From Cristatella mucedo (Eukaryota; Bryozoa; Phylactolaemata; Cristatellidae), in assembly GCA_009760855.2 (NCBI GenBank), contig WPIO01000024.1:325001-389000 (forward strand): 64,000 nucleotides of DNA, read 5' to 3'. The notes under the pieces were generated by a model. That model saw only the letters and a list, made by a program, of their open reading frames with translations. It did no database searches and was not told the DNA's origin. Below are positions 35,268 through 48,154 of this stretch, in pieces; the first letter of the stretch is position 1, and every line of letters begins with the position of its first letter. Both the position numbers and the translations under genes were made by a program.

Positions 35268-37790
35268 AATGTAATGTATGTAAATGTCAGTAACTCCACA
35301 AAGTCATAAAAACCATGTGGGTGTTACGCAGGAGAGTTATGTATAGCACACTCACAGCCTAAGCGGCTTTCGGTACGCATTCGGTAGCCAACAGACTTCG
35401 TCTCACGCAACAAAGAGAAAGTGGGAAGCATAGCAGAGTCAGGAGAGCAGTTGAGGTAGTGAGTAGCATAGAAGTAGCGGTTCAGGACCGCTGAAAAAGA
35501 TGTGCATTAGTGGGCAGTTGAGGAGTAGCTGTCTTTGAGTAAGAATTGTGGAAGCGAGTTCCACAGTCTAGGACCTGCAGAGCTAAAGCTTCTGTCGCCA
35601 ACTGTCTTTAAGCGGAGGAAAGGGACAGCTAATTTATTGTCCACACAGGACCTGAGGGTGCGATCAGGCTGAAACTGATGCAGCAGTTCAGCTAGGTACG
35701 AAAGAGCCAAGCCGTGGCGGGCCTTGTGGGTCAGCGTAAGAACTTTGCTCTGTATCCTTTGCTCAACCGGCAACCATCCTAGCTCTTTCAGCAGAGGTGA
35801 CACGTGCTCAAACCGCTGGGACTTGAAGACCAGCCTTGCAGCCATATTCATAGTTCGCTGTAATGGCATAATAGCTTTCTTTGGCAGCCCAGCCAAAAGG
35901 GAATTACAATAATCAAGCCGAGACAGAACTAAAGACCTAGTTAAATTTTTTACAAGTCACTGTGGGAGACAGCTTCTAATCTTGGATAGGCATCAGATGT
36001 GATGGCTAGCTGTAGAGGCAGTCTTCTGAATGAAGCTTTTGAAATTGAGGCAGCTGTCGAACACGACACCTAGATTACGAGCACGTGGTGAAGGTCGCAC
36101 AATAGCATCACCTATTAGAACAGCAAAGCCTTTTAATCCAGCTACACGCTTAGGGTGTCCTATGAGCAGCAGTTCGGTTTTATCGTCATTTAATTTCAGG
36201 AGGTTTTCCGACATCCAGGATCGAATATCGGCAAGTCAAGCATTCAGTTTCTCAGTTGCTGCAGCAGATTCCGACGGTTTAAATGACAAATACAACTGAG
36301 TATCGTCAGCATAGAAGTGATATCCTATTACATGGGCCTTAATCACTTTTCCCAGAGGTTGTGTATAAATGGAGAACAGCAAGGGACCGAGTACAGACCC
36401 TTGAGGGACTCCACAGGTGACCCTTCTCGTGTGTGAGACGTGACCCCACACGACACGGATTGAACACGATCAGACAAGTATAATTTAAACCACGCCAGTG
36501 CTTCGCCTGCCAGACCGATCGTTGTTCTCAATCGTTCAAGCAGAACTTCGTGATCAAAAATAATAATAATAATAATTCACTTGATAAAGCGCCCTCAGAG
36601 AACTTAATCTCTCTCTGGGCGCTTTACATTGCCTGTAAAGTGAAATGCAATTGAATGGTAAGTAAAATCATGCTTGAAAAACAAACGAAATGAATAATCA
36701 ATCAATGGTATCGAAGGCAGCAGACAGATCTAGCAGAGCTAGGGCAGTGACATTCCCGTCGTCGTTGCCGCGTAGAATGTCATTGTTAACACGGAGGAGA
36801 GCAGTTTCAGTAGAGTGCTGCCTCTTGAACCCTGATTGAAATGTTTCTGACATTCCATTATTTTCAATATGTTCAACTAGCTGCTTAGCAACAATTTTTT
36901 CAAGAATCTTTGATAAGAACGGAAGAAGGGAAACTGGACGATAGTTTGCTAGGACCTCTGTGTCTAGTCCAGGCTTTTTAAGAATAGGTCTAACGATTGC
37001 CGGTTTGAAGGACTTGGGGACGACCCCTTTTCCCAAAGAAGCATTAAAAATCTTGGTTATGGCAGGGCTAAGTTGATCTGCAAGTGAAGACCACAGATGA
37101 AGGTATAGGGTCTTCAGGAGACGAGCTCTTTTTGCTAGACCTTATTAAGGCAGCCACATCACAGGCAGAAACATCGGAGAACCTTTTAAGAAAGGTCACA
37201 GGTTGAGGAACGGCGATTGCTTTCGTCGAAGGGGGCTTAATGGAGGCACGAATGTGCACAATTTTTTCAGTAAAGAAGGCTGAAAACTTTTCTGCTGAGC
37301 CCTTAATATCTGGGGAGTCAGACCTCACAGCATTGGCCAGTAAATGGTTTACTGTCTTATAAATCTGTTTAGTGTCCGACTGGCAGGAATTCAGCTTTCT
37401 AATGAAAAAAGAAGCCCTAGTTTTTTTAAGCTTTCGGGTGTAAACTCGAAGGAAGTCTTTAAAATTGACTAGGTCTGCCTCAGACCCCGATTTCTTGAAA
37501 CGACGTTCCAGCCTGCGCTTAACACGGCGCATCTTAAGTTTTTTTTTGTAAATTGAAAGCAATCTCGACGACTTTGAACAAGGATAGAGCGAACGGGAGC
37601 ATGCTTGTCAAGAGCACTCCTGAGTGTCATGTTCATCGCATCAGTGAAGGTATCGAGGCTGCCGGTCGAGTCTGAATGCAGATCAAGAAGGCCTGCATCA
37701 CAAACAGATTTCAAAAACTTGTCCACGTCAATGCTTTGTAAGTTACGTCGTTTGGCAAATTCGACATTGCCCTGTACGTACGATCTGTCG
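35268..37790 (-). mobile_element. L2-type LINE (LINE-2), 5'-truncated, dead
   Basis: A second L2-like family. Reverse-strand RT blocks: [19 protein letters not shown] (36905-36975), [26 protein letters not shown] (36710), [14 protein letters not shown] (36365-36420), a YADD active site (36306-36317), LNDDKTELLLIG, and the C-terminal LKELGWLPVEQRI block. The 3' end (35280-35400) is the AACACCCACATGG / TGTGGAGTTAC block with an ATGTA tail, unrelated to the LINE-1 hairpin. It is interrupted at 36545-36703 by a LINE-1 tail. Confidence 0.88.
36545..36703 (-). mobile_element. LINE-1 tail nested in LINE-2
   Basis: AATAATAATAATAATAATT tail complement, the hairpin (36584-36626) and about 70 bases of LINE-1 3' UTR sit between the LINE-2 codons for AAFDTID and the following HEVLLERL. 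The LINE-2 frame resumes on both sides. Confidence 0.8.
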
Positions 37791-38543
37791 AAGTCTGGCA
37801 GACCTTCCCTAGCACGGTACCACGCATCTCCTTCCCTCCCTCCCTCCCCGAGGTACTGCTATCGAGTCTGCATCCGGATATTGCCCTGTGGTCAATGCTC
37901 GCACCCAAAAGTTAACGACTTGTCGAGGTGAACCCCGAAAGAGGCAACATGCCGAACCATCAGCAGCAACGAACCACGACGGCCAGTACCAGCAAAGCGC
38001 TAGCCAGCTATGGCCACTCGTCGCAGCGCGCCGAGCATGCCTGCAACTGATCCGACAATTTTCTTTACTGCCCTTCGGCCTCCTCTCCTCGGCGATGAGG
38101 GCGAACCACGCGCAGGCAGTCAAAAACGCCACCTGCGCATTACAACGCGAGCATCGATGATGGCAGCTACGTGACACTGTGACCTGCGCACACACACGAG
38201 CGCTTGCTCGGATTCCAGGCTCGCTCACACTGCTGCCACCGCGCCCACACTAGCAGTGTTCGAACTGTGCCGCCGACTCGCACCAGAAGCTGTATGGGAG
38301 GGGCAGCGCGCAAGACCGCTCAGCCAGCCCGGCAGCGCGCAGTCACTGCCCACGAGACGACTCGACCTTAGTGCACGACGAGGTGCACTGCCGATGGAGC
38401 AGCAGCCTCACTCCAGTAGTGCGCAGTGCGGCTGACTAGACGGCTGTCGGTGCTGCACCACCTCGCGACGCCTCGACCTCATCAAGTGGGGAAGAGGCAG
38501 GCGCTCACGACGCAGCCAGTGTGTCATCCTCTGTGAACTTGCA
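37791..38543. other. GC-rich BANP 3' flank / 3' UTR region
   Basis: CpG-rich sequence between the LINE-2 5' truncation point and the BANP stop. It should contain the BANP 3' UTR on the minus strand. I see no canonical AATAAA on that strand; a TTTACT (AGTAAA) at 38063 is a weak variant. Confidence 0.4.
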
Positions 38544-38657
38544 TCACGACACGTCGCTGTCGTCGTGAGTGAGCACGGCGGTGGCTCCGTCGTCGTCGTC
38601 AGTGGTCGCTATGTGCGAGCGCTGGATGTGCAACAGCTCGCCGTTCTCATTTATCAC
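38544..38657 (-). CDS. BANP: BANP terminal exon with acidic tail
   Basis: The acceptor (GTGATTTTTCCAG) is followed by 37 codons and a TGA stop: [15 protein letters not shown], then a DDDD run, then HDDSDVS at the C-terminus. Phase 0 matches the preceding exons. The exon lies in a GC-rich stretch (37.8-38.9 kb) quite unlike the AT-rich introns. The + strand frames overlapping it are shadows. Confidence 0.75.
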   Translation of the reverse strand: MINENGELLHIQRSHIATTDDDDGATAVLTHDDSDVS

Positions 38658-41600
38658 CTGGAAAAATCACCGAAACTCTCAACGCTTGGTGCCCACAAGA
38701 GCCGGCTACTCGGGCTGGCCGCGCGAGCCGCTCGCGCGCATGCACGCAAAGTCGTTCTGCGTCTCGGCGCTGCTTCTCAGCTGGGCCGAGACGGCGCGAT
38801 GCAACAGGACGAGCGGCCGGCCACTCCGACGCAGCGCAGAGCCTGCTGCGTGGCTCCACGCTCCGCACCACGCCACGCTCCATCGCTCCGCACTACGCTC
38901 CATGCTCGCACGAGGAGCGATGGAGAGCAGCAACTGCATGCTCACACGCTGAGGCAATCGGTGCGATGGTGATAAGAAAACGCAGCGAGCAGCGATAAAT
39001 AGGCTTTTAGCATGCATTTTGCAATCGCACAAGCCAAGAATAGAGCTGAAGTCACGAACATTGATTGACTGGGGTGCAATTCCACAGACACACCGCAGTC
39101 GCTAATATGGCTATTTATCGTCGTTTATCGAACCCACCCCCCCACGGGACGTCCTAAACGTAGGGCTAGAATGAGAGACTCCCCTCTTCTAATTGGTGGT
39201 GCCATATTGCGACCAGGGCCGAGTGCTCGTAATTTAGGCATATTCCTTGACGACTGGGCTAAGTTTTAAAGTTTCATTTAGAAGGCCTTCATCTCCAAAG
39301 CTGAGCATCATATTTGATCAGGGCCCAGGGACTGCCACCTACAGCAGTGGCTGGCTGAAGATCTTTGCAGCAAATGTCAAAGGCCTAGAAAGAGATTTGA
39401 GTTCTCTGAGCGCGCTATAGCAAATACATTATTATTATTGTTATTACCACCTTACTAGCTCCTTGGCTCCGTCCAGACTTAATTACTGCAATTTCGTTTT
39501 GGCAGGGTTACCAAAAAAGCCACAAAGTCGCATTGGTTAAGATATCCAAGAAATTAAGCCATGTCTCTCTGTTGCTGATGGAGCTGCGATGGCTCCAGAT
39601 TGATCAATGGATACAGAGCAGAAGATGCAGCTAGTTCAGCCTCCTGGTATCCCCAGGTGGATGGACAATCAATATGCTGTTCCATTCTTTTACCATAAGA
39701 CCGTTGACAACAGAAGCTATTGCTCTGAAGGTCCTAGAGTGTGGAGCGCACCTAAAATTCATATGCAACGCTATCTTCTTTATAGCTGCAGACTGTTGCA
39801 CATAATTTCCAGCTATTCTGCACTACAACTTCCGCGCTACTCACTTCCTCGACTGACCTGACTCAGCTATGCTTCTCATTTTTCTCGTTGCATCTATTAA
39901 TGGACTATGAGTATATCCGTATATCCGAGCCATCGTATAGTATGCCCACCGAAAGGCACTCAGGCTTTGTTTGATGTAGTAAACTATCCAACGCTGCACC
40001 TGCTTAGTCGTTGTGGCACTACGGACGGTGATACATACAGGCATTTGATACTGATTTGTTAAAATGCCTAGCAAAAAAAGTAGCTCTTAAAGCTTCTCTG
40101 CGGGTCTGAGCTAAAAAAAGAAAAAACTCACCTATGCAAGCATGGGCAATCTTTGGTGTGTAGCAGGTATGACAACATACAGGATCCATCCTGGTACTAT
40201 ATAGCAATAATAAAGATTTAATTTTTACAGTTTCTTAACAAAACCGTGTCCAACTCAAGGGACTTCTAGGGGAGAAGCTATATAGGAAGCAAATCAATTG
40301 AGACGATTATGGGCACAATTGTGGGAAACTTGCACACATTAACGACGATGCACGACCAAGGAAGCAAATGCTACAAGGAAAAGGCAACTTGTTAGTGACG
40401 AATTATATGTCTAGTCATGGTATGCTGCGATAACAGCCGGAAAGAGCTCCGAGCTGTAGATGCATATGAACTGAATGCAGGCCCTCCAAAGGGTTTCAAG
40501 TAGGTTAGAGGCATAGCTAACTCACCAGTCAGGAGTGCATGGTATGACAAGAATTCCGAAGCCTAAGTGTTTCGATGGCATCGAAGTAACCGAAATAACA
40601 GTCGACTGCAATCATGTGCTGACTACAAGACTGCAATGCTAAATTGACAAAGAATCCACGTACATCCGGTTTACTGCCTGCTAAGGTTCAGCCACCACCA
40701 GAGTTCTCAAACTGTGACCACATGTGACCAAGCAGAGACTTTTACGGGCAACTCGCAAAGAAGCAAACACAGATCTGCTGCTGCATCCAATAATACTGCT
40801 GTGCCACCAAAACGTTTGCCAGTCAGTACATCGATCCCAATAGTTTATGAGCACGAGTCCAATCTACCTACATTCGAGTATCGGAGGTTGGTTTGATCGG
40901 GATGCCCTTCGGAATTCTGCCTTCTTCATTTGGCTTAGCTTGAAAACCCCCGAGCCACCTCAAGTGCAGGTCTGAGAGGAAATGACACCTGTTGGCCTGA
41001 GAAGCTAGGTGCCACCCTTCTGTTGACTTGGCATCGAGGCAGCAATACGAACTTCAGAAGCCTCGTTACCTGAATGGTGCTTCCAGAGTCAACTCCGACG
41101 TCTGCCATTGCCAGAGCCGTCTCGCCCGACGGCGTCTGGATGACGTGCAGTCCACGAGTAAGTGACGTCATTGCCAACCGCACGTCCCCCGAGCCACCTA
41201 GAGACTGATGCTGCAGCTGCTGCAAACGCAAGCGAGCTCTCCGTAAGTGAGGTACCTCCAACCACGCGTCTCAAAGAGAGACGACGATTCTTACCATTGC
41301 CTAAGACGTCGTCTAAGCGTTCGGCATGCCCGCACAACGTCATCGTCGGCCACATCAGCAGCAAGCAGCCGCTTGCATCACTGCTTGCATGGCTCAACGC
41401 CGAGCCGTCTTGCAGAACCACGGCATACAGCTAGGCGAGTCAATAGCGGGTTGTGGCTCGCATAAAAGTGCAAGCTAACCTTCAAGTGCTGTGAGCATGT
41501 AAGGTAAGGCGGTCGCTTTTCACGACCTCCGTCCAGAGGTCGTGGGTTCGAATTCTACTTTGAGTGATTCTTCATCGCTACTGCAAGCGGTGGTGTTAGC

Positions 41601-44600
41601 CGAAAAGGCTCTTCTGTCGCCATAGAGAAGAGGCTACTAAATCAGCTAGTATTTATATTTTATTTAAGGAGAGGACAGGTAAACAAATGAAGGCAGAGAC
41701 ACATTTAAGCTGCATTTTCCCTACCTACCGACTCTCTTCCAGACCGATGCTGACTCGCCTCCAAGTCAGGGGTCTACACTGCTGATGCTGAGAAAACTGA
41801 TCGCCTACTTAGTCCTACAGTCTGCCCTAATTCGGGCAGGCTGGACAGGCCGGCTACCGGTGGGAGCCGGCAGGCCTGCAACCCCAGCAAGGGATGCCTA
41901 GGCTCGCTGCTACACTCATCATTATGACTGCAAGGCACTCATCGTTGTGGCCGAGCATGAGAAGAGGAAGAAAGAAAGGGAAGCTGAGCATATAAGAAAA
42001 GCTTGTCGTGAAAGTGCCTATTCATGTCCTAGGTCGTGGGGTCAAATTCCGTAGCAGACAATCCTTTACTGCCTACTACAAGAGGAGATATAGCCACCAA
42101 GGTTCTTCTGCTGCTATATAAGATAAGGCTGTTGGATCAGCAAATTTTTACTCGTGTTCAGTGTCCAGTAATGTGCACCGCTAACAGATGTACTTTCGAA
42201 GGGGGTGAAGTCATGGATACAGAGCATAAGCATCCCATAAACAGGGACTTGCCCTGATCGCCTCAATAAAATTCAGCATGCGGCTGCCAGCCATTGCTGT
42301 TTTGGTCGAAGGTGTAAGTGACAATCATCCGAGTTCTGATTGGTCGGCTGGTATAACTGGAAACTTAAAAGTAGGATCAGCTTCTATTTCTTGGCAGTCG
42401 GCCGATTTAGCTGTGCCCCCAAAATCTAGTGACATAGTAGTCCAAAGAAGAAGCCAATCGGTGACGAGTTATGAGGAAAGTCGGTAGTGTAAAGGCAGCA
42501 TTAGACATCACATCCGTAGAATTTTCTAACCATGACAAAAAGTATAGATTAGCTGATTCAAACAACTTCATCTTTATGATGGCAGAACAGCCTCGGCTAT
42601 CTCCCTAAGGAAATCCCTAAGGCTATCTCCCTATCTCCATAAGGCAGGCAAGCAAAGATCATCTTCATCAGGACTAAAAGCCACGACACGAAGTGATGGT
42701 TGTAATCAGTACATCTGTTGCCATTGGCTAGCCACAGAGAAGCTATGACAGAATCAGATACAAGGCCTGGCATCCCATCCCATGGTAGTGCTTAACATCG
42801 ACCTTACACGTAGCAGCAAGCACGATTCTGGGGAGATCAATGTGAAGGAAGTCATTTAGTAAACCACTGATCCCACTGTACCAAAGGCAGTAACGAGCCT
42901 GCCTTTTTGAGACACCAGTCACCCACAATTTAGTATGTAGCAATTAACGAGGTGACTGGCTTGCTAAAGGACACCGGATGAGAAAGGACCTTGGGCAGGC
43001 GGTTTCGGAAAACATGTCTGGGGGGCCAATGACCGAAGAGTCAGCACCCTAATGCAGACCCACTGGTTCTACTGCTTTCACTTCCAATGCTCAAGAACGA
43101 CCCCTTGCCCGGCCCCACCTTCTGGAGGCGAATATTTACTGAGTCGTCTGGAACCGACACTGTCGCTGCATTTTTTAAGGTACAGGGGTGCTGCTCTGAG
43201 ACAATCTGCCAAAAACAAGCAAGAGAACAACTCAAGACGAGACTGTGCTTAAGGTCGTCATCAAGGTCGTGGCTTGGTAACAATAACCTGCCACTTGCTA
43301 CTCTGTGCCCTGTCCAGATAACTATGTGAGCGAGCACACGTCGATGATAAAGGCAGTATCTCTCTCGCCTGGAGAGTCGCACGCTTCTAGAGCCCAGTCT
43401 GATCCAGAGAACATAACCCAATAGTAGCTGATTTCTAGTTGTAGGCACACATACCTTGGAAGTCCCATATACTATCACGTACATTATATAGGCACAGAAA
43501 CCTACCTACATCCGTGGCTGCAATAGGCACTACTGGTGCCAGCAATCAACAGTATGAATTGAATAACAATAACAATAATGATAAAAAATAATACAATAAA
43601 ACATTGGTATAGCACTCTAAGAGGACTAAATATCTTTCAAGGCACTTTATTATACGTGCTGGAAAGCAAGAATGTCAATTGGTCGGGGAAATATGGGCTA
43701 TTTTTGCACCCATAAACATGCAAAGGTCAATTCATACGGATGAACAAATGCTGTGAGGAACACCTGGGTTTTACCGTGGGCTCCAATGTCGAGTGGAGGG
43801 TTGTGACGTCAGTCGGTAGTGAGTTACATGCAATGGAAGCATGCAAACGAAAGGCACGGCCTCTAAGGGATTTGAGGTTGGTTATAGGCACAGCTTAACA
43901 GCCTCAGTCAGAAGACGTGTCACGATGCAAATAACGAGAAGGAATGATTTCTGATATGCACACCGGAGCATTAGACCGAGAGGACATCAAAAGTCAGTGA
44001 TAAAACCTCGAAGTCGATACTCGGCCGGATGGGGAGCATGTGCATGAGCCGGTGAGAATTACTGTACTTTGGCAGTTGCTAAGTTCACGACAGAGCAGCC
44101 TAGCTGCACAGTTTTGCACCAAATTAAGTGTTCTATTATTACACACAGGGAGGAAGACCTGCGAAGAGTGTACGCTATAACTCACTAACTTAATGCTTCC
44201 TTTTCAGCATACGTCAAGTGCCTAGGAAGAGACTTGGTTCTCCGAGGGTGCTAAATGAATGTCTCATAGCTATTTTTATTCGAATCATTATTATTTATTG
44301 TGATGATAATAGTAATGCTAATAATATTATTTATTATGTATTATCACTATAATTCCAGCAAGAGAAGAAATCACCAAGAGCTAATGGCAAGCAAGGAGTC
44401 ATGATTAGACTGGCATTGGTGAGCCGTGATGGCACACTAGGTAAGGCGGTTGCTTTCACGACCTCGGCCCCGAGGTCGTGGGTTCGATTCCGGTGGTGGG
44501 CGATTCTTTATTGCCACTACAAGTGGTGGTGATAGCCGTAAAGGCTCTTCTGTCGCTATACAAAAAGAGGCTGTTTAATCAGCTAGTATACCTCGTACAA

Positions 44601-47277
44601 ACCTTAAATCCTTTGGAGACCGTGCATTTAGTTCGTATGCTTCCAAAGCCTGGAACTCCCTCCCGACCTGCGTCAGAACATCCCCTGACCTGACCACATT
44701 TAAAAAAGAACTTAAAAACACCTATTTAGGACAGCATTTAGTGGGTCCCTGTGATTCGTCCTTCACGTGCTTACGCGTGCTGACACTGTGCATGCTGCCA
44801 CTAACCACATTTGCATGCCGACCCTGTGCATGTCACCCCTAACCATGCTATTCATTTTGTTTGTTTTTCAAGCATGATTTTACTTACCATTAATTGCATT
44901 TCACTTTGCAGCAAATGTAAAGCGCCTAGAAAGAGATTAAGTTCTCTGAGGGCGCTTTATCAAGCACATTATTACAAGCCACTAGTTTGCTGTTTTTGAT
45001 AACCACGACAAGAGAGACCGTGCGGAGGTGGTTTAACCTTTCTATCCCAATGCAGAATTTGGAATAAGCGGTCTGACAATTGAATCTTCGTAAGATGCAG
45101 GGCCAGAACCTGAGGTCAAGGTCCAATTTACTAGAATAGTTATGCAGGGAAGAAGTAAATCTAGGCAGCCCAGGAGAACAGCAGTAGATATGAATTCTGG
45201 AGGACAAGCAGTCTTCTTAGACTGGCAGATGAACTTCGAGATCAAAGCAGCAGGACCAGTAATGAACGTAGACAGAACGCGAAAGACCGAGAAAGTCACA
45301 GTTTGAGACTTCTAATAGAGGATATCACCTTGGGTTTTACATGACTCACTGACCTTGCTTAGCGTCCTCAGAAGATTGAGAAAACCACTGCTCTCAATAA
45401 TTCTAGTACCGGATGAGCTAGGATGCTAGCGATAAGCACTGTGAGCCTAGAGGCCAAACTACTGCTGGCTGGCTGCTTCCGTTGGTCAGACGGCGAAAGG
45501 AAAGGCAACTTCACGACTGTACTTACAGCAAGCAAACAGCATACGAACCGAGGTAAGACCACGTAAAAATAAATAAATAAATATACTTCATGCGTATAGA
45601 GCCCTGTGAGATCTTAATCTCTATTCAAGATCACATATGCCACGAGGCACGAGCCCACAGCCTCTGTCATCAAATACGTTCACTCACCTTGGCCTTGGTC
45701 GAGGCGAGCTAATTAAGGGCGGCAGGAGCAGGGCAATGTAGCAGCAATGCAGCTCCACCCTTTAGCGTATCCACAAAAGGGGCACCATGTCGGGGGGGGG
45801 GGGGATGCACCCATTCGCATTCCCTGCCGGCCCCGCCGCTCAAGCATGCCGCCGCAGTGCGGGGCACTGATGGCCGATGCAACGAGCCAAGCGGGCAAAG
45901 CGACCGCTGGCAAATGCAAGCCGGTGCGCGCACCTGCAGGATCTCGGCGGGCACGTGGCCGCCCTGCAGGATCTGTATCTGGTGGGTCTGCTGCAGCTGC
46001 GCCAGCTGTTCCTCGGTGGCGTGGATTATCTGCAGCTCGCCGCCGCCTCCGCCGCCGGACGAAGGGCTCACATTTCCGCTGCCGCTCAAGCGAGGCTGCC
46101 CGTCCATGCCCAGGACGGCTGTCGTCTGCTACGAGACAACCAAAAAGCAGTACAGAAAAGAAAGATGGCCCCCTCCACGCAGCGACAGGCTGCTCTCTAG
46201 CGAATCCCTCGCAGACGACAAACAAAGCAGTCGACGACAAAGCGAAGTGGTCTAAGCGCAGCGCTGGACACATCGCGACAGTCAAACGCGCCTCTGTCGG
46301 CAGTCGGGCAGAGCGTGCAGGCTGAGCGACCAGCTAAGGTGGCCCATGTGACCAGCTTTGCTAGGTCACACGGGCTAGAAAAGCTTGACAAAATGAGCGG
46401 CGGCTCGATGCTACAGCGGTAGCCGATCGCCGGTGACTTTGTCCTGCCGCCACTACCCACCTTGGTTCGCTGCGGCACCGAGCTTAGGCTTTCCTTCACT
46501 GTTCCTAGCCGCACCCAACCACCACGCCCCCAGCTAACACTGCCACTTTAAAGAGTGGCACAGCGAGCCCACGCAGCAGCCGCAGCACAACGCGCACAAC
46601 GGCGAGTCACCTTTCGACGGAAGGCCGTGCGACACTTGGAGTCGATGTTCAGCTTGATGCGGTGCCAGTCGGAATCGGTGATGCCAAAGCGATGAATGAG
46701 GTGACCTGCAGAGAAACGGCTCGAGAACAGCGACTCCACTAGGGGGGGCCTGGAGGGGGGGTTGCAAATGCCGGCGCTCGTGCAGTACGTAAGGGATGGG
46801 GGTTGAGAAGCCTGGGGGGGGAGCCGCTCCGCCCTGAGCCTGTGTGTGGGCACGCACGGCAGCGAATGCAGCTAGCATGTAGCTGCGATGAAGGCGAACA
46901 GTCACAGCAGCAGCACGAATCTCCTGCGGGCTTTGCCCCCCCCCCCACTCATTGAGAGTGCACGAGCGAGCGTACATCGTATGCCATAGATGAGCAGCGG
47001 ATCCAGCTGCTTCTTGCCGTGCTTGCCCGTGCCGGAGAGATTCGAGCAAGCCTGCGTCTCGCGGTCGAACAGATAGTCGAGCAGAGTCAGGGCCATTTTT
47101 TCCGCGGTCCGACAGTTGGTGTGAATGTGGAGCAGGTCACTGCAACGGCAACGCAACACAATTAGAGACCGTGCGGCATTCTATGGTCGCACGACTCCGC
47201 ACAAAGAAAATTTGTTTGACTCAAAGTTAGGTTTGCACCTGCAGCGATTGCCGAATGCAAGTGCTAACGCAGCAGTT

Positions 47278-47346
<69 letters not shown>

Positions 47347-47384
47347 AGAGAATGAGAGAGAGAGAGAGAGAGAGAATGAGAGAG

Positions 47385-47439
<55 letters not shown>

Positions 47440-48105
47440 CGGTTTCTGCGACACGAGACAATCACAATCGGCTCGGCTCTGGGTGACACAGTGGGATTCA
47501 ATAAGAGCCGTCAAAAGAATGCTTAGCCTGCGAATACGTCTGGCCAACAGCCCGGAGAGACAGTGCTTCGGGTGGCAAGCAGTGTCTCTGCCGGGCGAGC
47601 AGGAGCTCGAGGGGCTGACAACTCCAGCGGTTCTGGTGTTGGCTTACGGTTACAAGCGTGATGCTCGCAAAGGGCGTGCCTGGGTGGCTCTCAGCCTTGG
47701 CCAAACGGTTTCCTATCAAGAAGCCGGTCTTTGAGTAAATAATGACATCTAGCGAACCGGGGCAAGAGTAAGCAAGTCGCTGCCGTCTAGCACACTGCCG
47801 TCTTCGTGGACGTGCACTTCTGCTGCCAGCAAAAGATTTGAGAAAACAGAGCGCTACACGAGCCTACTTTAAAGAACCTTCACCTGGAAAGAGGCAGCAG
47901 CTGACTTAAAACAAGATTAAGCAGAAATCTTAGCTACCCACAGGTGACGGGAAGCTGGGATGTTGCCAAAAGCGCACCTGCAACAGATAAATCAGCTGGG
48001 ACAAGTGCTGATATTGGCATTCCTGCTCTATGCTTCCAAAAGTCGTTGGCGAGTGTGGGTCTGTGACTGAGCCGTATTAAAAGCACACACAAACACACAA
48101 ACACA

Positions 48106-48154
<49 letters not shown>

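Noticed and set aside
38565-38972. 135-codon plus-strand frame rich in Arg/Ala
   Set aside because: It overlaps the BANP terminal exon on the other strand and has no domain; high GC lengthens chance frames.
45747-46325. 192-codon plus-strand frame and overlapping frames in a GC-rich region
   Set aside because: They are shadows of BANP exon 8 on the minus strand, whose splice sites and phase are consistent.
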